64,000 nucleotides of DNA from Anaerosacchariphilus hominis. GTDB lineage: Bacteria > Bacillota > Clostridia > Lachnospirales > Lachnospiraceae. The notes beneath the pieces are model-generated. The model was not told the origin of the DNA. It ran no database searches and saw only the letters and a list, made by a program, of their open reading frames with translations. The stretch covers positions 310,001 through 374,000 of the forward strand of contig NZ_JACOOR010000002.1 of assembly GCF_014290175.1 (NCBI RefSeq), read 5' to 3'. Positions 43,686 through 52,402 of this stretch are shown one piece after another; position 1 is the first letter of the stretch; each line of letters starts with the position of its first letter. The position numbers and the translations under genes are program-made.

Positions 43686-44022
43686 ACTAACACCTCCTCT
43701 TTTTTGGCTTTTTTGTGTATTTATAGTATATGCAATGTGTGATAAAAACACAATATCAAAAACAGAAATTATTTCTAAATAATTTTCAAGCCGGACATTT
43801 ATTAGACGCTTCCGGTAAGCGAACAATATTTTCGAGCCAATCATTTATAAGTCGCCAATGGTGGGCGGGCAATATTTTGATAACAGAAATGCTCTGTATC
43901 TAACTTAATTATACGATTGGCGAAGAAATGCGTCAATACGGAAAATAAGTATTGAAAATAGTTGGAACAAGTACTAAAATAAGGTTGGGACAATAAAACA
44001 GAGTTATACTGCGAGGAAGATT
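43686..44022 (+). other. Intergenic region before the element 1 recombinase
   Basis: 337 nt without a gene, holding the divergent promoters of the antitoxin and recombinase. Short inverted repeats (AGTCGCCAATGGTGGGCGGGC; GTATTGAAAATAG) are present but no feature is firmly recognised. Confidence 0.4.
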
Positions 44023-46017
44023 ATGAAGAATAAAAAGATTAAATGCGATATATATACCAGAGTATCCACAACCATGCAGGTAGATGGCTACAGTCTGGAT
44101 GCTCAGAAAGAAAAACTCAAGAGATATGCGGAATTTCAGAATATGGAAATCGTAAATGAGTATTCAGATGAAGGTAAGTCTGGAAAGAGCGTAGAGGGCA
44201 GACCGGAATTTCAGAGAATGTTGGATAATATTGAGAATGGAACAGATGAGGTACAGTTTGTACTGGTGTTCAAGCTTTCCAGATTCGGTCGTAATGCAGC
44301 AGATGTATTAAACTCTCTGCAGAGGATGCAGGATTTTGGAGTGAATCTGATCTGTGTAGAAGATGGAATTGACAGCTCAAAAGATAGTGGAAAGCTGATG
44401 ATTTCTGTTCTGTCTGCGGTGGCAGAGATCGAACGAGAGAATATCCTTGTTCAGACAATGGAAGGACGTAAGCAGAAAGCCAGGGAAGGAAAATGGAATG
44501 GTGGATTTGCTCCGTATGGTTATGAATTAGTAAATGGAGAATTGCAGATTGCAGAGGACGAAGCAGAGATTATTCGTCTGATCTATGACAAATTTATTCA
44601 TACCAATATGGGAATCTCTGCGATTGCCGCATGGCTGAACCAGCATGGATATAAAAAGAAAAAACGACAGAATAATACACTGGACGCATTTGCCGCATCA
44701 TTTATAAAAGGCGTTCTGGATAATCCGGTATACTGTGGAAAGCTGGCTTATGGACGAAGGAAAAACGAGAAAGTTTCTGGTACAAGAAATGAATACCGCA
44801 TTGTAAAGCAGGAAAATTATATGCTGCACGATGGTATCCATGAAGGGATTGTTTCAGAAACAGACTGGGAGCTGGCACATCAAAAACGGGAAAAAACAGG
44901 TGTGAAATATGAAAAGACACATAGTCTCGATCATGAGCATATTTTATCTGGAATATTGAGATGCCCGTTATGTGGAAGTGGTATGTATGGAAACGTGAAC
45001 CGAAAGAAAAAGAAAGACGGAACTTTATATAAGGATTATTTCTATTATGCCTGCAAACATCGTCGCCTGGTAGATGGTCATAAATGTGGATATCGTAAAC
45101 AATGGAGTGAGGAGAAGATTAACAATGCAGTGGAAGAAGTTATTCGGAAGCTGGTGAAGAATCCTAAATTTGAAGAAGCAATTCTGAATAAAATCGGTTC
45201 AAGAATTGATACAGAAGAAATAGAAAAAGAGATTGAAGGATTGGAAAAGCAGCACAGGCAGCTGACCGGAGCAAAAGCAAGACTTGGACAGCAGATGGAC
45301 AATCTGGATATCATGGATAAATTTTATGAGAAGAAATATCAGGATATGGAGACAAGGTTATACCGTTTGTATGATGAGATTGAAGGCGTGGAGAACAGTA
45401 TAGAAGAAGTCAAGAACCGCCTGCTGAATATCCGGCAACAGAAAATATCAGAAGAAAACGTCTATCAATTCCTTTTATATTTTGATAAACTATATGATAA
45501 GTTCACCGACCTGGAGAAGAAAGAATTTCTTAACAGCTTTGTAGAACAGGTGGATATTTATGAGCAGGAGCAGCCGGATGGCAGATTCCTGAAGCACATA
45601 AAGTTCCGTTTTCCGGTGTATTTTGGAGACAGGGAAACACAGGAACTTTGTTGGGACAACGAAAGTACCGTTGAGACGGTAGTACTGCTTTCCCACAAAA
45701 AGCCAGACGGACATATCAACGTAAAAGTTGAGTTTGGTGAGGGTGAGGGAAAAGTTCCGCTTGATAATATCGCTAAAAGAGCCGAAAGCTATAAGCCCAA
45801 AGAACGAGTGACCTACAAAATGATAAAGGAGTACATAGAAGCTAAATACGGCTTCAAAGTACATACCGCATATATCGCAGAGGTAAAAAGAGATTTGGGC
45901 TTGCCGATGTATGATGCTCCTAATGCAGTGGAGGAATTGAAGCAACCGAGGAAGCATCCGACGGTGGAGAAAGTGGAAGCAATTAAAGATGCCCTCAAGC
46001 ATTTTGAGGTTATCTAA
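44023..46017 (+). CDS. Large serine recombinase of element 1, fused to the att tail
   Basis: The 664-residue frame contains the catalytic domain (Ser15 in DIYTRVSTTMQ), the recombinase domain (GYELVNGELQIAEDEAE), a zinc-ribbon (CPLCGSGM ... CKHRRLVDGHKC) and a coiled coil. The recombinase proper ends near residue 550. The last 115 residues (from VETVVLLSHKKPDG) are encoded by the 347-bp att tail. The fusion arises because attP lies in the 3' end of the gene. It most likely catalysed insertion into rlmD. Confidence 0.92.
   Translation: MKNKKIKCDIYTRVSTTMQVDGYSLDAQKEKLKRYAEFQNMEIVNEYSDEGKSGKSVEGRPEFQRMLDNIENGTDEVQFVLVFKLSRFGRNAADVLNSLQRMQDFGVNLICVEDGIDSSKDSGKLMISVLSAVAEIERENILVQTMEGRKQKAREGKWNGGFAPYGYELVNGELQIAEDEAEIIRLIYDKFIHTNMGISAIAAWLNQHGYKKKKRQNNTLDAFAASFIKGVLDNPVYCGKLAYGRRKNEKVSGTRNEYRIVKQENYMLHDGIHEGIVSETDWELAHQKREKTGVKYEKTHSLDHEHILSGILRCPLCGSGMYGNVNRKKKKDGTLYKDYFYYACKHRRLVDGHKCGYRKQWSEEKINNAVEEVIRKLVKNPKFEEAILNKIGSRIDTEEIEKEIEGLEKQHRQLTGAKARLGQQMDNLDIMDKFYEKKYQDMETRLYRLYDEIEGVENSIEEVKNRLLNIRQQKISEENVYQFLLYFDKLYDKFTDLEKKEFLNSFVEQVDIYEQEQPDGRFLKHIKFRFPVYFGDRETQELCWDNESTVETVVLLSHKKPDGHINVKVEFGEGEGKVPLDNIAKRAESYKPKERVTYKMIKEYIEAKYGFKVHTAYIAEVKRDLGLPMYDAPNAVEELKQPRKHPTVEKVEAIKDALKHFEVI
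45671..46017 (+). repeat. 347-bp att tail, copy A (direct repeat)
   Basis: This segment and 49328-49674 have identical length and nearly identical sequence. Both encode VETVVLLSHKKPDGHINVKV at the start and DALKHFEVI at the end. The rlmD tail (19679-19984) encodes a diverged version of the same domain. Confidence 0.9.
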
Positions 46018-46074
46018 AATCATGAGCGTACCATTAGAAATAATGGTATACTTATGATATGGGAGGCGAATATT

Positions 46075-48093
46075 ATGATTATACCTGTAAGCGTTAAAAA
46101 TCAGAGTATTGATTCTTCTGGAATCACAAGTGATTACAAAGCTGCTATAAGTGAATATATTTGGAATGGTTTTGAAGCTAATGCTAAAAAAGTTAGTATA
46201 GAATATACACTTAACGAAGCGTTTGGAGTTAAGGAATTAATTATAAAGGATAATGGTGATGGAATAAATTACGATGAATTGGGGGAGACCTTTGGTGCTT
46301 TTCTGGCATCAAAGAAGAATTTACTGTCATTACAAATAAAATCCAAGGCAAATAAAGGGAAAGGACGATTCTCTTTTATTGCTTTTTCAAGTAATGCAGA
46401 GTGGCATACTGTCTATAAAGATAACAATGTTTATAAAGAATATGATATTAATATGTCCAGTGATAAAAAAGAGGTGATTGACTGTTCTGAACCACAGTTA
46501 TCTGACAGACAAGAAACCGGAACAGAAGTGAAATTTACCAATATAAATACATTAACTGCGGAGAATATGGGCTTTGAAATAATAGAGCCAGCATTACTTA
46601 AAGATTTTGCTTGGTTTTTGTACCTATATAAAAATAAGAATGTAGAAATAGTAGTTAATGATGAAAAGATTGATTATGAAAAGTATATAAACACAGAGTT
46701 GAGCGAAAAATCTATGGTTACAATTGAAGGATATAGATTTGAGATTAACTTAGTTGTATGGCAGGAATCAATCTCTGAAAAATTCTGTTGTTATTATTTT
46801 GATGACAAAAACGTGTTGAAAGGAAATCGAACTACAACTTTTAATCGGAATACGGTTAACTTTAATCATAGTGTGTTTGTGAAGTCAGAATTTTTTGATG
46901 ATAAGGAAAATGTTATAGGTGATCACAATGATACCCAAATTAATATGTTCGAATATCCAGATGAGAAAAAGATTCTGAAAAAATTGCATAAAGAGATTCA
47001 AATGCTTATTGAGAAAAAAATCAGTGTATATTTATCAGATAAAGCAGAAGAAGCAGTTGAAGCAATGATAACAGAAAGAAAAACGTTCCCGGAATTTCCA
47101 GATGATGTATATGGACAAATGCGTAAGAATGATTTGAAGAGGGTAACAAAAGAAATTTTTAAATTGGAGCCACTAATTTTTCATAAATTAAAACAAATTC
47201 AAGAAAAATCGTTATTAGGTTTTTTGAATTTGCTTTTGAGCTCTGAAGAGAGAGAAAATGTTTTAACTATAATAGAGCAGGTTGTGGAATTATCACCTCA
47301 GCAGAGAACTGATTTTTCAATGATATTAAAAAAGACATCCTTGGAGAATATCATTGATACTATCAAGTTTATTGAGGATAGGTATAAAGTAATAGAATTA
47401 TTAAAAAGTATTGTGTATGATTTGACAAAGTTTGCAAATGAACGTGATCATGTGCAGAAGATTGTAGAACGACATTTTTGGCTTTTTGGTGAACAGTACA
47501 ATTTGGCAAGCGCTGATCAGAGAATGCAAAAGGCATTGGAGCAGTATAGGAATATTTTGTATGGAGAAGAGGATGTTACAGCAAAATTAAATTCAGATGC
47601 GGAAAATGAACGACGTATGGACATTTTTTTGTGTAATACGCGAAATATCGAAACAACATTTGAAACAACGCTGGAAGAAAATATTGTTGTTGAATTGAAA
47701 GCACCGAGAGTTCTGTTAACGAAAAAAGTATTACGCCAAGTAGAAGATTATATGGATTACGTTAGAAGACAGCCTCAATTCAATAGTGAATTACGGAAAT
47801 GGAAGTTTATTGCCGTATGTAAAGAAGTAGATGATTATGTTAAAAGCCAATATAAAGCATTTGAAGATAAAGGAAAAGTTGGGTTAGTATTCCAAGTTGA
47901 TAATTGTGAAGTATATGCACTTACTTGGGATGATATATTTAAGAGTTTTGAAATAAAGCATAAGCCGATGTTAGAACGATTGAAGTATGATAGAGAGCGG
48001 GTGGCAAATGAATTAATGGCAGAAGTAAGTGATACTGAAGGGCGAGAAAAAGCGGATACTCTTACGAAAATTGCTGTTGCAAAAGTGTTGTAA
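46075..48093 (+). CDS. GHKL (HSP90-like) ATPase fused to a PD-(D/E)XK nuclease
   Basis: The 672-residue protein has an N-terminal GHKL ATPase: N-box E27/N31 (SEYIWNGFEAN), G1 DNGDGIN (59-65) and a G2-like GKGRFS (95-100). A helical middle follows, then a C-terminal nuclease with D516 (RRMDIFLCN), E540-x-K542 (VVELKAP) and a following QVEDYMDY helix. The nuclease resembles Shedu/DUF4263-type domains. The ATG at 46075 follows GGGAGGCG. The combination and location between att repeats suggest an anti-phage effector. No characterised protein with this fusion is known to me. Confidence 0.8.
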   Translation: MIIPVSVKNQSIDSSGITSDYKAAISEYIWNGFEANAKKVSIEYTLNEAFGVKELIIKDNGDGINYDELGETFGAFLASKKNLLSLQIKSKANKGKGRFSFIAFSSNAEWHTVYKDNNVYKEYDINMSSDKKEVIDCSEPQLSDRQETGTEVKFTNINTLTAENMGFEIIEPALLKDFAWFLYLYKNKNVEIVVNDEKIDYEKYINTELSEKSMVTIEGYRFEINLVVWQESISEKFCCYYFDDKNVLKGNRTTTFNRNTVNFNHSVFVKSEFFDDKENVIGDHNDTQINMFEYPDEKKILKKLHKEIQMLIEKKISVYLSDKAEEAVEAMITERKTFPEFPDDVYGQMRKNDLKRVTKEIFKLEPLIFHKLKQIQEKSLLGFLNLLLSSEERENVLTIIEQVVELSPQQRTDFSMILKKTSLENIIDTIKFIEDRYKVIELLKSIVYDLTKFANERDHVQKIVERHFWLFGEQYNLASADQRMQKALEQYRNILYGEEDVTAKLNSDAENERRMDIFLCNTRNIETTFETTLEENIVVELKAPRVLLTKKVLRQVEDYMDYVRRQPQFNSELRKWKFIAVCKEVDDYVKSQYKAFEDKGKVGLVFQVDNCEVYALTWDDIFKSFEIKHKPMLERLKYDRERVANELMAEVSDTEGREKADTLTKIAVAKVL

Positions 48094-48162
48094 AATATTA
48101 GTTGATAATTGAAAAAGGAGAGCTAATAAATAATCTGTAAATGAAAGGATGGAGTTGATAAG

Positions 48163-49188
48163 ATGAATGCATCTTTTTATAACGAAATCAAAAAAATTTT
48201 AATCTCGGCGAGAAATAAAGTTTATCAAACAGCCAATTTTGCAATGGTTGAAGCCTACTGGAATATAGGAAAATCAATCATTGAAGAACAGGGTGGCAAT
48301 GAAAAGGCGGAGTATGGTACAGGTTTGTTAAAAGAGTTGTCAAAGCAAATGACGCAGGATTTTGGCAAAGGATTTACCGTTGCCAATTTGAAAAATATGC
48401 GGCAGTTTTATTTGACATTTCCAAATGGCTACGCACTGCGTAGCGAATTAAGTTGGACGCATTATCGGCTCTTGATGCGAGTGGAGAATGAAAATGCACG
48501 AGAATTTTATATGCAGGAAGCTGTAAAATCCCAATGGAGTACCAGACAACTTGAGCGTCAGATAAATTCTTTCTTTTATGAAAGGCTATTGTCCAGTAAA
48601 AATAAAGAGCAAGTTGCAGAGGAAATACAGACATTAGAACCGGCGAAAAAACCAGAAGATGTCATCCGCGACCCATATGTGTTGGAGTTTCTTGGACTGA
48701 AATCTAATGATGATTTTTATGAAAGCGATTTAGAACAAGCGTTAATTACACATTTGCAGAAATTTCTTTTGGAACTTGGTAGAGGGTTTTCATTTGTCGC
48801 AAGGCAGAAAAGAATAACCTTTGATGGACGTCATTTTAGAATTGACCTTGTATTTTATAATTATATTTTAAAATGTTTTGTTCTGATAGATTTAAAAGTT
48901 GGGGACTTAACACATCAGGACTTAGGGCAAATGCAGATGTATGTTCATTATTATGAGCGGGAACTTATGAATGAAGGAGACAATCCGCCGATTGGTATCG
49001 TATTGTGTGCAGATAAAAGTGAGTCTGTAGTTAAGTATACGTTACCTGAAAATGAAACACAGATTTTTGCTTCAAAATACAAATTGTATTTACCAAGCGA
49101 GGAAGAATTGCTGCGTGAATTAAAACAGGAATATCAAGCATTGGAATCTATTAAGGCATTGGAGGAAAATAGTGGTAGTGAAGATTAG
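48163..49188 (+). CDS. YhcG/DUF1016 family PD-(D/E)XK nuclease
   Basis: The 341-residue protein has the N-terminal DUF1016 helical domain (ARNKVYQTANFAMVEAYWNIG) and a C-terminal nuclease with E (YESDLEQAL), D (FRIDLVFYN), D-L-K (LIDLKVGD) and Q (LGQMQMYV). YhcG proteins are found next to restriction and other defence genes; their targets are not settled. RBS AAAGGATGGAG precedes. It lies 69 nt behind the GHKL-nuclease in the same direction. Confidence 0.88.
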   Translation: MNASFYNEIKKILISARNKVYQTANFAMVEAYWNIGKSIIEEQGGNEKAEYGTGLLKELSKQMTQDFGKGFTVANLKNMRQFYLTFPNGYALRSELSWTHYRLLMRVENENAREFYMQEAVKSQWSTRQLERQINSFFYERLLSSKNKEQVAEEIQTLEPAKKPEDVIRDPYVLEFLGLKSNDDFYESDLEQALITHLQKFLLELGRGFSFVARQKRITFDGRHFRIDLVFYNYILKCFVLIDLKVGDLTHQDLGQMQMYVHYYERELMNEGDNPPIGIVLCADKSESVVKYTLPENETQIFASKYKLYLPSEEELLRELKQEYQALESIKALEENSGSED

Positions 49189-49327
49189 ATTTTGCATCAA
49201 GGTGGTGCAAAATTTATATCAGTTATGTATTTGTGGGAAAGGGGATGCATGAACAGTATTCGTACTGTAGAAATATTGCTTATATTTCCGTGATTTTGTG
49301 GGGATATGTTTTAATTTGATACTCACG

Positions 49328-49674
49328 TCGAGACGGTAGTACTGCTTTCCCACAAAAAGCCAGACGGACATATCAACGTAAAAGTTGAGTTTGGTGATGG
49401 TGAGGGAAAAGTTCCGCTTGATAATATCGCAAAAAGAGCCGAAACATACAAGCCCAAAGAGCGAGTGACCTACAAAATGATAAAGGAGTACATAGAAGCT
49501 AAATACGGCTTCAAAGTACATACCGCATATATTGCAGAGGTAAAGAGAGATTTAGGCTTGCCGATGTACGATGCTCCTAATGCGGTAGAGGAATTGAAAC
49601 AGCCGAGGAAGCATCCGACTCCAGAGAAGGTTGAAGCAATAAAGGATGCATTGAAACATTTTGAGGTGATTTAA
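49328..49674 (+). pseudogene. 347-bp att tail, copy B (orphan)
   Basis: A near-identical copy of 45671-46017 that has no gene body in front: the frame is closed upstream and the first ATG is internal (49465). It marks the right junction of an earlier insertion. Confidence 0.88.
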
Positions 49675-49680
49675 TGACAA

Positions 49681-49715
49681 AGCCGCTTGCTTATTGAATG
49701 GGTAAGCGGCTGCTT
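49681..49715 (+). terminator. Terminator hairpin after att tail copy B
   Basis: AGCCGCTT pairs with AAGCGGCT around a loop that can pair further, followed by a T-rich stretch. Confidence 0.65.
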
Positions 49716-49772
49716 TATTATAATTAGTGTAATATAATAAAGCTTGTTCGAGAGTAAAGGGAGAGGATATGT

Positions 49773-50657
49773 ATGAGAAGAACGTTATTCAGGTACAGGT
49801 CATTTAATACGGAAAAACTGAATGATTATAGCTATATTCATCAGAGGATAATTAACATTGAAAAATGGAAGTTTGAAGCTTTTGAAGGATTAGTATATCC
49901 ATCATCACCACTTTATTTCAACGACCCCTATGATTGTGAATTTTGCTTTCAGTCAGATGCATTGGAAGGTGTACTTGATAGAGAAACATATATACATCTT
50001 TTGGAAAGAAGATTTTCACTTAAACAGGAAGAAAAAAATAGAATTCTTTATTCTGACAATATTGAAAGGGCGATGCAAATAGTTTTGCAGGCTCATGGAG
50101 GAAGGCTTTCTGACTCTTGGATGAATATTTTGCAAAATGGATTAAATGATTGTATGAGTACAATCAAGGATGCTGTAAGAGTTGTCTGTTTATCTGAGGT
50201 GTATGACTCTATGCTTATGTGGAGCCATTATGCTCAGAATCATACTGGATTTTGTATAGAGTATGATTTTAAAGAAAGTGATATGCTTTATAAACATTTA
50301 TACCCAGTAATATATACAAAGGATAGATATGCTGTTTCTAAAGCAGATATGTTAAGTGAAAATACAGAATGGATTTATAAGACGACTTGTCGTAAATCCG
50401 ATGTTTGGTCGTACGAGAAAGAATGGCGAATTGTGACGGCTAATTTCAATAAAGTAATGCCAGAAAAATTGAAATGTCCAAATGGAAAATATGTCTTGGA
50501 TTTGAAAGAAAATATAAAAGCGTTTTATTTAGGAGCGAAAATCTCTGAGAATTTTAAAGAAGAGATAATTCAATTTGGAAAAAAGAATAGTATTGATATT
50601 TATCAGATGGTTTTATCACCTAGTACATATGAGCTAAACGCAAAGAAAATTATATGA
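49773..50657 (+). CDS. DUF2971 family protein
   Basis: A 294-residue protein with the DUF2971 pattern: FRYRSF start, YFNDPYDCEF (about residues 49-58), VVCLSEVYDSMLMWSHYAQNHTGFCIEYDF and a WSYEKEWRIV motif. The family is often found in defence islands and has no established activity. It is 65 nt upstream of gajA in the same orientation and could be an added component or an independent gene. Confidence 0.82.
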   Translation: MRRTLFRYRSFNTEKLNDYSYIHQRIINIEKWKFEAFEGLVYPSSPLYFNDPYDCEFCFQSDALEGVLDRETYIHLLERRFSLKQEEKNRILYSDNIERAMQIVLQAHGGRLSDSWMNILQNGLNDCMSTIKDAVRVVCLSEVYDSMLMWSHYAQNHTGFCIEYDFKESDMLYKHLYPVIYTKDRYAVSKADMLSENTEWIYKTTCRKSDVWSYEKEWRIVTANFNKVMPEKLKCPNGKYVLDLKENIKAFYLGAKISENFKEEIIQFGKKNSIDIYQMVLSPSTYELNAKKII

Positions 50658-50722
50658 TTAATTATGGAGTAATGGTATAATTTTCTTATTATACAAACAA
50701 GATGGATGGTGAAAGAACATAT

Positions 50723-52402
50723 ATGAAATTTGAAAAAGTGGTTATTAAAAATTTTAGAAATTTTGATAATGTTGAACTTGACTTATCAAATAAAAACATA
50801 TTTTTTGGTCTAAATGATGTGGGGAAAACAAATTTCTTGTACGCTCTACGATATGTATTTGATAAAGATATTCGTAAACAAAACCTTTTAGATTCGGATT
50901 TTCATAATAAGCAGCTTGATAAACCAATTGAGATTGTTGTTACTATAGATATTAGTGATGTTGCTGACAGCGATTGTCAAAAACTCCGTGCACAGCTAAA
51001 AGGTGCATTGCTAAGTAAGCATAATAAGGTATATATAAAGCTTTTTGCAGAATATAGCAAAACAGAAATGCTCGCTCTACCGATATTATCGTGGGGTGGC
51101 GATATTAATCATCTTTACGAAATGAAGCAAAGAGGATATCTATATGAAATAGACTATGTATTTAATGTCATTTATATTGACTCTTATGTTGATTTGTATT
51201 CCCTATTTAAAAAGAATGTGAGCCAGCTTGTCAGAAATGAAAAGGACGAAGATAAAGATATTCTGGCAAAAATTCAAAATACAGTTGATGATTTGAATGG
51301 TCATATTGCTTCTCTGTCTGGAATTAAAGAATTTGAGGATAAACTTACGCCAGAATATCAAAAATTCCATGATGAAGGGATATCTGTTTCAATAAAATCC
51401 GAAATCGCAGTAAAGGGATTGTACTCAAATATTATCCCATATATTAAACAAGATAATGATGATAATTTATATCCTACTGCTGGGGAAGGTAGGAAAAAGT
51501 TATTGGCATATTCAATATACGACATACTGTCAGATGAAAATGCGGAAAAGAAAATCAATTTGTTTTTAATTGAGGAGCCTGAAAACCATCTTCATAAGTC
51601 TATGCAGATTGCATTATCACAAATACTTTTTACCGATAGCAAATACACATACTTGTTTGTAACAACTCATTCGCCTTTTGTTCTTTATGAAATGGATAAT
51701 GTAAATTTAGTTCGAATATATAGTGAGCGAAAAATCAATAGTATTAGCACATTTTATAAAGTGCCTGATGCTTATGAGAAAAACAGGAAAATGTTAAACC
51801 GTTGTTTGTCAGAAGCAATCTTTGCTAACAAAGTACTTTTGGTTGAAGGACCATCTGAATATATGCTATTTAGCAAAGTCCTTTCAGTAGTGCATCCTTT
51901 TTATGAAGTAGATGGAATATACATTTTACCAGTTGATGGTGTGGGATTTGAAACATATTTTTCTATCCTGGATGAACTTGAAATTTTTAATGTGGTAAAA
52001 ACTGACAATGATTTGAGAGCGGTAACAGGAAAAGGTACATATAGCGTTTTAGGCTTTTCACGCTGTAATAATTATATTGGGGAAAAGCGTCTGCCTACTA
52101 AACAAATTCAAGAGAATTCTGTTTCTGCCAAGAGGAGTTTATATAATTCAAATATAAATACTTTGGATAAAATACGAAGTGACTTTCATATTTTCTTATC
52201 AAAAGTGGATTTAGAAAATGATTTAGACGAGTTTTTGCATGATAGATTATCAGCTTTATTGGATAATGATAATCCTGTTAAATATTTACAAGATGCAAAG
52301 CACTATCATATGGTGGAGTTGATTGAGAAACTTTCGGATACAGATTGCAGAACAATCTATAATCATTACAACTTTGCATGTTTGAAGGAGGTTGCCGAAT
52401 GA
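50723..52402 (+). CDS. gajA: Gabija nuclease/ATPase GajA
   Basis: The 559-residue protein joins an ABC/OLD-type ATPase (Walker A GLNDVGKTNFLYAL near residue 33, signature region PTAGEGRKKLLAYS, Walker B LFLIEEPENHLHKSMQIAL, TTHSP) to a TOPRIM domain (VLLVEGPSEYMLF; KTDNDL). The order and many blocks match my memory of B. cereus GajA, including the end (YLQDAKHYHMVELIEKLS). GajA is a nucleotide-sensing DNA nickase. The ATG at 50723 aligns with known GajA starts. It overlaps gajB by 4 nt. Confidence 0.93.
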   Translation: MKFEKVVIKNFRNFDNVELDLSNKNIFFGLNDVGKTNFLYALRYVFDKDIRKQNLLDSDFHNKQLDKPIEIVVTIDISDVADSDCQKLRAQLKGALLSKHNKVYIKLFAEYSKTEMLALPILSWGGDINHLYEMKQRGYLYEIDYVFNVIYIDSYVDLYSLFKKNVSQLVRNEKDEDKDILAKIQNTVDDLNGHIASLSGIKEFEDKLTPEYQKFHDEGISVSIKSEIAVKGLYSNIIPYIKQDNDDNLYPTAGEGRKKLLAYSIYDILSDENAEKKINLFLIEEPENHLHKSMQIALSQILFTDSKYTYLFVTTHSPFVLYEMDNVNLVRIYSERKINSISTFYKVPDAYEKNRKMLNRCLSEAIFANKVLLVEGPSEYMLFSKVLSVVHPFYEVDGIYILPVDGVGFETYFSILDELEIFNVVKTDNDLRAVTGKGTYSVLGFSRCNNYIGEKRLPTKQIQENSVSAKRSLYNSNINTLDKIRSDFHIFLSKVDLENDLDEFLHDRLSALLDNDNPVKYLQDAKHYHMVELIEKLSDTDCRTIYNHYNFACLKEVAE

